Shown here: positions 11,774-23,439 of the stretch, piece after piece | Position numbering within the stretch: the first letter of the stretch is position 1 | Layout: each line of letters opens with the position of its first letter | Assembly (NCBI GenBank): GCA_011799875.1 | Contig: CM022297.1 | Location: forward strand, 539,632,795-539,696,794 | Length of the DNA: 64,000 nt | Direction: 5' to 3' | Origin: Thinopyrum elongatum | Taxonomy: Eukaryota; Streptophyta; Magnoliopsida; Poales; Poaceae | Program-made: the position numbers and the translations under genes | Notes under the pieces: model-generated | The model's input: the letters and a program-made list of their open reading frames with translations, nothing else | Databases searched by the model: none | Told to the model about the DNA's origin: nothing

Positions 11774-13018
11774 TTAGACTAAGTTCATGACAATTAAGTT
11801 CATCTAATCAAATTATGTAATGAACTCCCACTCAGATAGACATCCCTCTCGTCATCTAAGTGATTACATGATCCGAATCGACTAGGCCGTGTCCGATCAT
11901 CACGTGAGACGGACTAGTCATCAACGGTGAACATCCCCATGTTGATCGTATCTTCTATACGACTCATGCTCGACCTTTCGGTCTCTTGTGTTCCGAGGCC
12001 ATGTCTGTACATGCTAGGCTCGTCAAGTCAACCTAAGTGTATTGCTGTGTAAATCTGGCTTACACCCGTTGTATTCGAACGTTAGAATCTATCACACCCG
12101 ATCAACAAGTAGTGCTTCGAAACAACGAACCTTCGCAACGGTGCACAGTTAGGGGGAACACTTTCTTGAAATTTTAGTAAGGGATCATCTTATATATGCT
12201 ACCGTCGTTCTAAGCAAATAAGATGCAAAAACATGATAAACATCTCATGCAATCAAAATAGTGACATGATATGGCCATTATCACTTTGCTCCTTTTGATC
12301 TCCATCTTCGGGGCTCCATGATCATCATCGTCACCGGCATGACACCATGATCTCCATCATCATGATCTCCATCATCGTGTCTTCATGAAGTTGTCTCGCC
12401 AACTATTACTTCTACTACTACGGCTAACGGTTAGCAATAAAGTAAAGTAATTACATGGCGAATTTCAATGACACGCAGGTCATATAATAAATTAAGACAA
12501 CTCCTATGGCTCCTGCCGGTTGTCATACTCATCGACATACAAGTCGTGATTCCTATTACAAGAACATGATCATCTCATACATCACATATATCATTCATCA
12601 CATCCTTTGGCCATATCACATCACAAAGCACTTGCTGCAAAAACAAGTTAGACGTCCTCTAATTGTTGTTGCAAGTTTTTACGTGGCTGCTATAGGTTTC
12701 TAGCAAGAACGTTTCTTACCTACGCCAAAACCACAACGTGATATGCCAATTTCTATTTACCCTTCATAAGGACCCTGTTCATCGAATCCGATCCGACTAA
12801 AGTGGGAGAGACAGACACCCGCTAGCCACCTTATGCAACTAGTGCATGTCAGTCGGTGGAACCTGTCTCACGTAAGCGTACGTGTAAGGTCGGTCCGGGC
12901 CGCTTCATCCCACAGTGCCGCCGAATCAAGATAAGACTAGTAACGGCAAGAAGATTGACAAATCGACGCCCACAACTACTTTGTGTTCTACTCGTGCAAG
13001 ATACTACGCATAGACCTA
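11774..13018 (-). other. Copia element 1 untranslated leader
   Basis: Internal sequence between the 5' LTR and gag. It has no open frame of note. It includes short GATCTCCATCAT-type repeats near 12340-12375, typical of the leader, where packaging signals are expected. Confidence 0.75.
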
Positions 13019-13031
13019 GCTCATGATGCCA
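13019..13031 (-). other. Primer-binding site of copia element 1
   Basis: The minus strand reads TGGCATCATGAGC immediately after the 5' LTR. It resembles the copia TGGTATCAGAGC site complementary to initiator tRNA-Met, with a few changes. Confidence 0.7.
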
Positions 13032-13032
13032 C

Positions 13033-14474
13033 TGTTGGGGAACGTAGCAGAATTTTAAAATTTTCTACGCATCACCAAGATCAATCTATGGAGTCATCTA
13101 GCAACGAGTGAGAGGGGAGTCGCCAGGGGCTGAGCTCTTTCTCCCATGCACCTCCCCACTATATATAGGGGTGGAGGGGGCTGGTTTCTTGCCCTCCAAG
13201 TCCATTGGGGCGTTGGCAAAGGTGGAAGGAAAGAAATCCCATCCTTTCCCTTCCCCACCGATTGTTATCCCCCTTTTTCAGGGATCTTGATCTTATCCCT
13301 TCGGGATATGATCTTATTCCTTCTAAGGGGGAATCTTGGTGCGCCTTGACTAGGGGTGTGGGGCCTTGCCCCCACTACCCACGTTCATGTGGGTCCCCCC
13401 ATGCAGGTGGGCCCCACTCCGGAACCTTCTAGAACCTTCTCGGTACAATACCGAAAAATCCCGAACATTTTCCGGTGGCCAAAATAGGACTTCCCATATA
13501 TAAATCTTTACCTCCGGACCATTCCGGAACTCCTCGTGACGTCCAGGATCTCATCCGAGACTCCGAACAACCTTCGGGTTACCGCATACTAATATCTCTA
13601 TAACCCTAGCGTCACCGAACGTTAAGTGTGTAGACCCTACGGGTTCGGGAGACACGCAGACATGACCGAGACGACTCTCCGGTCAATAACCAACAGCGGG
13701 ATCTGGATACCCATGTTGGCTCCCACATGCTCCTCGATGATCTCATCGGATGAACCACGATGTCGAGGATTCAATCAATCCCGTACGCAATTCCCTTTGT
13801 CTATCGGTACGATACTTGCCCGAGATTCGATCGTCGGTATCTCGATACCTTGTTCAATCTCGTTACCGGCAAGTCTCTTTACTCGTTTCCGTACCACATC
13901 ATCCCGTGAACAACTCCTTGATCACATTGAGCTCATTATGATGATGTCCTACCGAGTGGGCCCAGAGGTACCTCTCCGTTACATGGAGTGACAAATCCCA
14001 GTCTCGATTCGTGCCAACCCAACAGATACTTTCGGAGATACCCGTAGTGCACCTTTATAGCCACCCAGTTACGTTGTGACGTTTGGTGCACCCAAAGCAC
14101 TCCTACGGTATCCGGGAGTTGCACAATCTCATGGTCTAAGGAAAAGTTACTTGACATTGGAAAAGCTTTAGCAAACGAACTACACGATCTAGTGCTAGGC
14201 TTAGGATTGGGTCTTGTCCATCACATCATTCTCCTAATGATATGATCCCGTTATCAATGACATCCAATGTCCATGGTCAGGAAACCATAACCATCTATTG
14301 ATCAACGAGCTAGTCAACTAGAGGCTTACTAGGGACATGTTGTGGTCTATGTATTCACACATGTATTACGATTTCCGGATAACACAATTATAGCATGAAT
14401 AACAGACAATTATCATGAACAAGGAAATATAATAATAACCATTTTATTATTGCCTCTAGGGCATATTTCCAACA
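13033..14474 (-). repeat. Copia element 1 5' LTR (1442 bp, internally deleted)
   Basis: Same termini as the other LTR but about 295 bp shorter. After GAGAGGGGAGT near 13120 it jumps to CGCCAGGGGCT. In element orientation the missing part is close to the 3' end of the 5' LTR, in the presumed R/U5 region. Confidence 0.94.
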
Positions 14475-14479
14475 ATACT
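14475..14479. repeat. Copia element 1 target-site duplication, right (ATACT)
   Basis: Matches 6001-6005. Removing the element plus one copy restores the reading frame of MULE transposase exon 4. Confidence 0.95.
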
Positions 14480-17400
14480 TCACTAATGTTATTAACTACT
14501 AGGTCAGTTTTACAATTCTTGTCCATAGCATGCCTAGCCCATGTTTCAACAGGAATTCCCTTTAACCAAGCCCAAGCATCCTCACTTTCTTTCCTCATTT
14601 CTTCCATTGCAACATTAAAACCATCCTCAGTGTATGAATATGCAGTTGCATCCATATATTTCTTAAGTTCATCTCCTCTAAACCCAGCATTTTGGAAATT
14701 TGCATAAATGTGCCTTAGACAATATCTTTGTGGGCAGTTGGGAAAAATGTGGGTTATGGCATTAAGAAGGCCCTGGTGAAACAATTAATACCTAAGTTAA
14801 AATGCTAACTAGGTTGTCAAACTAAGGTTGCAAAGAATATTCTAAGTTAAGTAAATTTGCAAATGGAGCAACTCACCTTCTGCCTGTCTGAGATTATTGT
14901 GTAGTACCCAAACTGTCCACATTCTCCACCAATAGCAATCTTTAGTTGAGTTAAAAACCATGACCAACTTGGGGTGTCTTCCTTTTCAACCACTCCAAAG
15001 GCCAATGGAAAGATGTTATTGTTTCCATCTCTGCCTGTAGCAGCCAATATTTGTTGTCCTGTATTCAGCTTCACAAAACATCCATCCAGACCTGAAATCA
15101 ACATGATTTAATAGAATGCAGCAGAACAAATTAAAAATGCAATGAAAGAGAATAAATGAAGTGGAATAAATGTGACAAGAACATACCAATGAAAGGTCTA
15201 CACCCTTTCAAAAATCCTTCTATTTGTGCTCCAAGACACATGAAAAGTCTATGAAATCTTGGATTGGGACTAGGGTGCTCTCTCACAACTCTTGTGGTGA
15301 CAATGCATCTGCTCCCAGGGTTGGTGTCCAACACAGTTTGTAGATAGTCTCTGATCCTTGTGTATTGTGCTTCTTGATCACCTTGGACAACTGAAAGAGC
15401 TTTCTGCCTTGCCCTATAGGCCTTGTTCTTTCCAACCTCCACACCAAATTTCTCCTTTGTCTTCTCTATGACATTTTCAACTCCTGCTCTAGGATCTGTC
15501 CTCATGCTATCCTCAATTGCTTTTGCCACAAACCTTGTTGGTACCTTGCAGTTCTCACCAGATGGAGCACAGGTGTGCTCTAGTTGCAATTTCCTAATAC
15601 AGAAAGTTTTTTCATTACCAATTACAGAAGCAACCATGTGAAAGGGGCATCCTTTCTCAACACAGTCAACTATAATCCTGTCTTTGTTGTTTCTGTGGTA
15701 ATGAAAATTCCTCCTTTGAGTGACATGCAAGTTAACCAAAGCTCTTCTGAACTGGTACACATCCAGAAAACACAATTGCCAGCAAATTTGCTCCTGTGGG
15801 TTTGACCTGCTCTCATCATACCATTGCCTGACCTTCCTCTTCTTTGCCCTGGATTTTCTACCACTTGAGGGCAAATAAACCTCCACTTCTGCATCAGAAT
15901 CATCTGGATGTGGCTGATCTATATCTTCATCACTTGAGGGGATATAGTCAGCCTCAAGTGCAGATTGAGAGCTGCAATGAGATCTACTTGTTGGGCCCCT
16001 CCTCACTGGCAATTTATGCAAAGGTTCTGGTGGAACAAATTCCTCTTCCTCCTCAGACTCACAGAACAAGTCCTCTGGCTCTGAATCCCCTTCAAATTCT
16101 CTTTTCCTCTTCAAATCTTTTATTTTCTGGTGGAGATCAGCATCATCATCCACTTCCTCTCCAGCTACATCCTTCCCCATGCCATAATCAGTTTCTGAAC
16201 TCTCATCATCATCTTCAGAGCTGTCAGCATTTGTAACTTCTTTCTCCACAAACATTTCCTCCTCCTCCTCCTCCTCCTGGACTTCTTGAACTACTGGCAT
16301 TTCATCAGCAAACTCATTGAGAAAATGATTTAGCTCCCTCACATTTCTCACATTGGAGCTCTCTTAAGTGAACATGTAATCTCCAATAGAATCTTGTGTG
16401 TGAACACTTACAATAGGAGCAGAGCACTCTGCTCTATCACTGCACTGACTTGGATAGAGCACACCTGCATCATCTATATCATATATTTTAGGTGAACCAA
16501 TCTCTGAAATAGGCAGTTGCTTCTCACTTTCTTCTCCATTGTTGATGTGCAACTCTGGCCTCACTGATGTTCTTCCTTTCAAAACAGTGATAGTGATACA
16601 CATTTTCTCCTCATATAATTCCAGCATTTCTTCTACATCTTCATCACACTTAATCAGCTGCATCCCTTGCATTCCTACATCATCTTCCTTCACATAGTAC
16701 ATGGAGTTCTTCTCATCATACCCCTCTGTCCCAATAAGAGCTAAAAGATTGATGTAGGTAATATCTGACTGACATAAGCTCCTTTCCAAATTGTCACAGC
16801 CATGGAAATGAAACCTAACATCCCATATGTTATCATCCAGACTGCAAACAAACACAACACAGAGCACAACATATTCAGTTAACAGTACACTGAATCAACT
16901 GTTAACAGCACACTGAATTCAGTTCAGTTAATATGTTAATATGTTTATATCAATTCACTTCAATGGCAGAATAAATAAAATAAACATGGCAGAGTAATAT
17001 GTTAATATGTTAATATCAATTCACACAATGCCAGAGTAATGTAATGAGCCTAATTCACTTCAGTTCAGTTAAAAATGACAGAACAATAAATTGTTTACTT
17101 CTCTGTACGGAACCTAATTCAATTCTCAACATGGCAGAACCAATATTTGTAAACCCTAGTTTCTAAACTGCAGAAACAAGGTTCCTAAACTCCACAATTT
17201 AATCTACAATACTTTCTAAAGAGCACAATCATTGTTGAAACCCTAATTCCTAACACATAATGCAAATAAATGTGCAGAGGGGGCATTGAACTCACTCTAC
17301 GCCGTCGAGACCGGAAGTGTAGTGCTGGCTGCACTGTGGATTCGCCTTCCACACCTGCGCCAACCTTGCCGCCGCTGATTTCTCGATGTCGTAGCTACTG

Positions 17401-17619
17401 GATCTGCCGAGGTCCTGGGGGCTCTCATCTCCACCCTCGCACGCGGCCGCACCAGGAACGGGGGAAGAGGAGTTCCCGCGGTCGTCCATGCCATCTTCAG
17501 CAGAGCCGCCGCCGCCGCCGTCGGCGGCCATGGGTGAAAGAGGACGAGGGCGAGTGGGAAGGAGGAGGCGGCGCGGTCGGAATTGGGGAGAGTGGGGGGA
17601 GGAGGCGGCGCGGTTAGGT

Positions 17620-17849
17620 TTTGTCTCTCGCCGTCTAACGGCGCTTGACGGGCGCCGTGTGCGCACAGGCCACGTGGCACCTGACAGCGGGCCCCGGGCG
17701 TCAGGTTTGCCCTCACACGGGACTGATCGAGCAATCAGCGTTTTTTGCAAACTGTTAGCACAATAGTGGTGGTTTTTTGCAAAAAAAATGAAAGGTGGCG
17801 GTTTTTTAATTTAGCGTCCCCAAATGTGGTGGTTATTTGCAATTTACTC
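17620..17849 (-). repeat. MULE right terminal inverted repeat
   Basis: Inverted counterpart of 2571-2808, ending GGTTATTTGCAATTTACTC. The transposase start codon (17531) lies about 90 bp inside it. It carries the mirror CACGTG at 17671-17676. Confidence 0.92.
17671..17676. promoter_or_regulatory. G-box core CACGTG in right TIR
   Basis: Mirror of the site at 2751-2756, about 140 bp upstream of the transposase ATG. Regulatory use is inferred from position. Confidence 0.4.
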
Positions 17850-17858
17850 GTCTATGCC
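17850..17858. repeat. MULE target-site duplication, right (GTCTATGCC)
   Basis: Identical to 2562-2570, and in frame with the flanking LINE coding sequence. Confidence 0.95.
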
Positions 17859-18243
17859 TCACGATGAGTTCATCTGAATGGTCGTTACTCCATGGGCGAT
17901 TTGGAGCGCAAGGAGAAAAGCAATACATAAAGATATTTTCCAGAGCCTGCTATCAAACAACTGTTTTCAGTTCCCCCTTTTTTTTATCAGATATCCAGAT
18001 CCTCGAAAAACCTACTGCAGTAACAAACACGACCTCTTCATCCAGACCAACCGGGTGGTTGGCGCCTCCTCATAACCTTGTGAAGTTTAATGTTGACGCA
18101 GCTGTGTCAAGGAATGGAGGACACGGAGCAGTTGGTGCTGTGTGTCCCGACCACGGCGGGGCATTCTTTGGAGCATCGGCCGTCGTGTTCAATGGAATTT
18201 TTTATCACACTATGCTCGAAGCCCTTGCTGTAAGAGATAATTT
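17850..18243 (+). pseudogene. LINE ORF2 fragment, right part (RNase H-like)
   Basis: Continues the LINE interrupted by the MULE. After HDEFI and a TGA comes TPWAIWSARRKAIHKDIF, the linker usually found before the C-terminal domain of plant LINEs. An RVT_3/RNase H-like segment follows (VKFNVDAAVSRNGGHGAVG, then MLEALAVRD). A frame change falls between the two, around the T-run near 17980. Coding similarity stops at about 18243, where unrelated AT-rich DNA begins, so the true LINE 3' end is missing. Confidence 0.8.
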
Positions 18244-20194
18244 CGGACCCTGCCGATGTATGCAAAATTTCGGAAATTTCACATATCTTTTCCGGAAATT
18301 ATTTCAGATTTTCAGATTTTAAATTTAGCTCAATTTTATTGAATTCTAACATAATTCAAGTTTGTTTTGAAATCAGTTTGAACCTGCCTTGAAATTTTGG
18401 GGTTAACAATATTTCAGACCCCACTGAAATTTGCGGAATCTCGTAGAAATTTTTAACCCTGACCGTAGGTCGAGTCGGACGAGACAAGAGCACGGGGGCA
18501 TTTTGGACATTTGCCTGTGGGTCCGTCTCGTCAGGGGCAAATCATGGAGAATCTGGAAAGGCGTGGCAGATAATCGATGACACGGCTGCAAAAGTACAAC
18601 CCGGCTGGCAGGGCGGCGCTAGGGGATCTAGTCGGCGGTGGGTGGCCGGAGGATGGGCTGGAGCCAGCGGCGGTGCGTCCGGGATTGCAGGCGCCAGCTC
18701 CGCAAGACCGCTAATGCACTGCAGGCACTCCCAGGTCCCAGCCACCCCCGTCGCCCCTCTTCCCATGCTCTGTTCCAAAAATCGTCCTTGCACCCACGTC
18801 CAGTAATCCTTCCTGCGTCGGTGGATTAGGCGCTTGAATCTGGCACAGTAATCGCCCACTATGCTATTCCTTGCTGTTTTGATCGATATTTTAATGGCTG
18901 CAGCCTGCAGATCTCCTTGCGCCGATGCCGTGGTTGACGCGGCCTACTGAAGATGGCCATCGCAGCAGTGAAGATGGGACGACCGGCTTTCCTGCGCGAT
19001 GCAGGTATGCCGGTGATCTACCCCGACTTCAAGGTTTCCAACATTACATGATGATGATGATAGGCCGATATGTCATAATGCTTCTCAATATGATTTTGGT
19101 AATACTTATATGATGACATGCACATTAGCCATCGGAACAGATGTCTGTCTTATAAACAAAAGGCAGTTACCATGTTCAGAATAAATATGTTCTTTTCCAG
19201 GACTCTTATTTTACTTTGTACTAGTAGTAAAATAATTACGATTCATCTCCTATGTTACACCTACACATAAACCGTCTTATCACTGGTGGCTGATTCAACA
19301 ACATTTAGGTGGCAAGTTAACTCTGTTCTTCAGAATGATTCAACTAACTGAGGCCAGCCTACATATCCCTTTCCTGTAAAAGATCACTGCGAGTATTTAA
19401 GGCTTGAAAACTAAACTATAACAATCATTGTTCTTTTTGCCATTAATTAATCCAGTAATCCCTCAGAAAAACTATCACCTAAGGAATTAAATGATAAGCA
19501 TTAAGCCCCATCCTTTTCTTCTGAATAAACAGTAAAGATTCAGTTGCTCAGCAGTTAACTTACATACATGAGAATATTATAAGTAGCGTATATGCATAAA
19601 AAGAACATAGGGAGATGTAGACTGACTGGAGATGGTGAGGCACCAAACGAACTGATACTGAGTGGCCATCCCAATCAAGAGCAACAGAATATGCATGGGC
19701 TATTATGATTGTGGACGCCATGCATGCAATTGCCATTTTTCCTGTATGTAGTGTTGATTATACGTAGTCAGTCTTGTCGCTGCTGCTTCTTGTGAGTGGA
19801 GGAAGACAATTAGCAGCCCGTATTGGATGGCCGCAGCTTCTGCGTCACTGAGAGAAGGTCGTCCGGAATGATTGATGGACCTTAAGGGTGTGATCCCTCG
19901 AATTTACCCTTATGAAAATTAGTTTTCATATAAATGTCTAAGTATATAATACCCTGGAAAATCAACTGACAGACTTTACTTGTGTATTATTCACCTACGG
20001 TTTCCATGAAAAATCCGCCTCATTATGAGGAGATACAACTTCGCTTGACATACTGGCCGGAGATTATTCATTTAGTGTCATTTAAAACACTCTTCCATTG
20101 CACAAACAGTATAGGATAGGATACAGAATAGTTGCAAATTTCAAATTCTGTAAGGTTGAATTTCTCCTGTGGTCCTGTGCATTAACCATCTTTT
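18244..20194. other. no recognisable gene
   Basis: At 18250-18460 there is AT-rich DNA rich in GAAATTTC-type motifs, resembling decayed transposon. At 18470-19030 a GC-rich stretch looks like an old exon or promoter fragment, but none of its frames shows a domain I know. From 19100 to 20194 it is AT-rich, with the 3' flank of the receptor kinase at the right. A short minus-strand frame near 19735-19620 starts with a hydrophobic N-terminus but is too short to call. Confidence 0.5.
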
Positions 20195-22343
20195 TCACCG
20201 TGGCCCAGATAAGATAGATGATTGGCTTGGAACCGAGTATGTGGATGGATTATCTTGAATAGTCATGGCTGAGTTAGCATTGAGAAAGCTGTGTAGTATG
20301 CGAGTTTCAACGTTCAATGCACCTTCCAGTACTTTGATCACCGTTGACATGGCAGGCCTGTCATTGCTGTCATTCTGGAGGCACCACATCGCAAGCTTCA
20401 TCATTTCACTCACCTCCTCCTGGCATGAGACCATATCATTGCTGTTCTTATCAATAAGATCAATCCATTGATTGTTTTGAGCCTTTTCTCGTAATAAATT
20501 AATGAGCTGAACGTTCTCCTCAGGCTGAGAACGGTCAATACTCTTTCTTCCACTTACTATTTCCAAGATAACAACTCCAAAGCTGTACACATCAACTTTT
20601 TCAGTGATTTGCGATGTTAACCATTCAGGTGCAAGATACCCAGGTGTTCCTCTCATCATCGTCACTACCTTGCTTTGATCCCTGTCTATTAACTTAGATA
20701 GCCCAAAATCAGCCACTTTGGCATTGAAGTTCTCGTCTAAGAGAATATTTTGTGGTTTGATGTCCAAATGAGCAATTTTTCGCCTACATCCTTCATGAAG
20801 ATAGCATAGGCCCTTGGCAATATCTAGAATGATCCTACATCGGGTGGGCCAATCAAGAGGGGCATTGTTATGACGGTTATAGATCCACCTATCAAGCGAT
20901 CCTCTTGACATATATTCATATACCAGAAGCCTCTGAGATTTCTCTGCACAAAAGCCAATGAGCTTGACAAGATTGATGTGTTCAATGCTGCCAATAGTTT
21001 CAACCTCTGCCAAGAATTCTTTCTTTCCTTGTCTAGCACCTTCCAAACGTTTCACTGCAACTCTCTCTTCATCCAATTTCCCTTCAAAAACTGAACCAAA
21101 TCCACCTTCCCCGAGTTTTTTACTGAACCCTTCAGTGCATTCACTCAACTTCTGAAAAGGAAACCTTGTTGGCATTCCAGATAACTGATCAAAATCAAAG
21201 TCTTCATCGTTCTCTTCATACCTCCTCCTCCTCCCTTGCAGATAAAGAATGGCAACAATGACAAGTAACACAAGAATACTTGTTGTTGGAAGTGCAATTG
21301 CTAAAATGGCCTTCCTTTTGTTTGTAGGAGGAGCAGGAACCGGAGCAGAAGTGGAGTTGGAGGGGCTAAGCTGCACCTTGAGGTAAGCCGTGGAGTTGTA
21401 ATGAACAGCTTCAGGTTGTATTGATTGCAATGACAGGACCTTTGTCACCCAGAAACATTCACCATTGGAATCGTCCTGGCCATACCTGAACATAACAGCC
21501 CTGCAGGTGCAGTTGTTTAAGCAGGCTTGCTTACAATCATTTCTGTTTGTTAAATTCACAACGGTGTGGCTTTCATCAAAATAAGAAACATCAGTAAGCG
21601 TAAAGAGTTCATGGTGTTGCATGTCCTGACAAGAGATTGGAGTCAGCGGCGTGCAACCAAGATTTGCTTTCCGCTCATCCATCGGCTTGAAGTAGTTTGA
21701 GTTAGTATTACTCTGAAGAGGACAGGTGCACTGCCCATTTGTGCATATCCCATACTCCCCACACACGGTTGGGTAAGCACAATCATCAGAGATCTGCATT
21801 ACATCAGACAAAGTCCACTGTCTTTCAGAATCAAACCATTGATGTAGCCTTAGGTGCCCGTCGGACTCTAATCTCATGTACTGGCTGAACGGAGCTAGTG
21901 GCAGCGGGATGTCGCTATGTTGACGAGACTGTACAATGATGCTGAGTGTGCCATTCTTGAAGGTAACCTTAGTTGGATCATTTCTAGTCTTGTTCTTCTC
22001 CACCGGGCGGAGGCGGATATGAAAAGTAGAGTTGTGGTGGTGTGGATTTAACGTAACCATATAATCCATCCGTGATTACAGTAATGTACAGCTGATTCTG
22101 AGTCGAATTTGTTGCAGAAGTATTTGCTGTGAGACTCATACCTTCCACAAGTGATTGTCCAGGGACCAATGAATCTGTCGGGTGATCAAACGACTGCCAC
22201 ACAGTGGCATTCCTCCGATCAAACAGCGCCAGGTTTCCGAGCTTTGTGATCTCCATGCGAGCCACGGATTTGTCTGAAGTGCCACTGGACCAGACCATCC
22301 TTCCAGCATGCCAGTAAGAAGCTTCGTGGTTATCTCGTGGCAT
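20195..22343 (-). pseudogene. G-type lectin S-receptor-like Ser/Thr kinase (SD2-type), 5'-truncated and frameshifted
   Basis: The upstream frame (22343-21984) holds the second half of a bulb-lectin domain (MVWSSGTS, ATVWQSFDHPTD, then GLYGYVKSTPPQLYF). The downstream frame (22069-20195, 624 codons) holds an EGF-like segment (CGEYGICTNGQCTC) and a PAN-like segment (CLNNCTCRA). It then gives a membrane segment at roughly residues 250-275 and a complete kinase from about residue 316 (LGEGGFGSVFEG, VAVKRLEG, HLDIKPQN, ADFGLS, APEWLT). HLD instead of HRD makes it a non-RD kinase. The frames are out of register by a small indel around 21985-22025. The signal peptide and first part of the lectin domain are missing, with a stop about 20 codons upstream of 22343. 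A transcript starting inside could still encode the membrane kinase, but I call it a pseudogene. Confidence 0.82.
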
Positions 22344-23439
22344 CTTCCTTGCTACTGTATCTCTGTTCCTGCTGGCACGCTGGAACAGATTTTAGATCGA
22401 GGTGGCTAGCCATCGATTCTGGGGTTGTTATGTCGGGCTGCTTACATCGAGTGTGCGTCGAGTTGCCGAGTTTGTCTACTGAATCTGCAACGGTTTCAAG
22501 GACTTGAATATGGTCTTATCGTTTTTTTTTCTTCTTCTTTTGCTTGGACTTTGAACGTATGGTTTATCATAACCATTTTTTGTATGATGACAGTAAAATA
22601 CACTTAGTTTCTTGTTTTGGTCACTGTATAGCTATGCTCGCAGATTGCACATCTGTAAAGTTGTATTCTGGTTCAAAGGGCGGTAGACGGGCATTTTAAG
22701 CTAGTAGTACTACTTTTTTTTTTTTTGAGGCCAAGTATTACGAATAATCACGAGTGAACATGGTGCCACGCGCGGTTGGTATCAGGCCCGCTCATTCCCA
22801 CATGATTCGTGCAGTCCAAATACGAGTAGCATGTATACTGAGATTGATGTGCTGTATACAAAGCATTCTGCATTCATATTACCTACGCCCTCGCCAACAG
22901 ATGGCCCATAAGGCAGGGTCGGGCATTCAAACGAGCAGTGCATTTGAGCATACGTCAATTAAGTCGGGCCTGCAATCCCAGGACCCCCTCCCCTGCAGCT
23001 CATTAAGTCACCCAGGAAGTTTTAATGGAAACAGTTCAGGGCCTTTTATGCTTGACATCATCCAGCGGCAACCCTTGGGTTAGTTGGACTGGTTACAGTA
23101 ACTTTTCATTAAACAAGCTTGACTAAATATTCTGACATAAACATTTATCGTCTCTCAATACAATATACTGCAAGTGTTAGCCAACATTACCGATGATCAA
23201 TGGAAACCATCCTCCCATTGGTCAGTTCGATTACTTAAGCCACTTTTTTTTCCCCAAAAACCATCTGCCAACGATTATGACGGTGATCTTTTGAACAAGC
23301 TGACACACATTTTTCGGTAGCTTAGAACAAGACCAATCTAGGATACATTTCAAACATGTTTAAATTCACTTATTTCGCCCAACCTATTTCAGTGTAACTG
23401 CTTAGAACAACACTTACAAGTGAAATCTGATTTTGATTG
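22344..23439. other. no recognisable gene
   Basis: Upstream flank of the lectin kinase remnant. I looked for the missing signal-peptide and lectin exon on the minus strand and did not find it. It contains a T-run near 22712-22726 and no clear repeat or domain. Confidence 0.5.

Larger units (their letters stand above)
6006..14474 (-). mobile_element. Copia LTR retrotransposon 1 (Angela/WIS/BARE1 type), full length
   Basis: An 8469-bp element with two LTRs (6006-7742 and 13033-14474), flanked by ATACT duplications and lying inside exon 4 of the MULE transposase. The coding strand is minus, so the right LTR is the 5' LTR. Domain order is gag, protease, integrase, RT, RNase H, which is copia order. 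The minus-strand LTR begins TGTTGGAAATATGCCC, which I recognise as the Angela/WIS/BARE1 group. The LTRs differ by about 12 substitutions in about 1440 aligned bases by eye, indicating a young insertion. Two nonsense codons break the polyprotein. Confidence 0.95.
4923..17531 (-). pseudogene. MuDR-type transposase gene of the MULE, interrupted
   Basis: Five exons on the minus strand: 17531-17296, 16841-15187, 15091-14877, 14772-14475 continuing at 6000-5348, and 5264-4923. All junctions are GT-AG and in phase, about 1132 residues with one internal stop. In order it encodes an acidic/glycine-rich N-terminus, a PB1-like segment, a long acidic stretch, and a MuDR N-terminal zinc-binding region (DCVEKGCPFHM, then LEHTC). 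Next come the MULE transposase core (LDGCFVKL, SDRQKGLLNAI, CLRHIYANF), a SWIM zinc finger (CGCGKWDMTAIPCNHAV), a CCHC knuckle (CSNCNKQGHRYTNC) and an Ala/Ser/Arg-rich tail. Breaks are TAA at 16364-16366, probably from CAA, and the copia insertion within exon 4. Confidence 0.88.
2571..17849 (-). mobile_element. Two-gene Mutator-like element (MULE), split by a copia element
   Basis: A complete MULE bounded by terminal inverted repeats of about 235 bp and a perfect 9-bp target duplication. Subtracting the nested copia element and its duplicated 5 bp leaves about 6.8 kb. It carries a MuDR-type transposase gene (minus, starting at 17531) and a GRF zinc-finger gene (plus, starting at 2922), both reading inward and converging on a repeat-rich spacer at 4052-4922. 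The arrangement resembles maize MuDR, which also has convergent genes driven from its TIRs, but the second gene is not recognisable as mudrB. Each gene has one in-frame stop, and the transposase is also split by the retrotransposon, so this copy cannot act autonomously. Confidence 0.93.

Noticed and set aside
19620..19735. Short minus-strand frame with a signal-peptide-like start
   Set aside because: Too short, no downstream exon identified, and it lies 3' of the lectin kinase, so it cannot be that gene's missing first exon.
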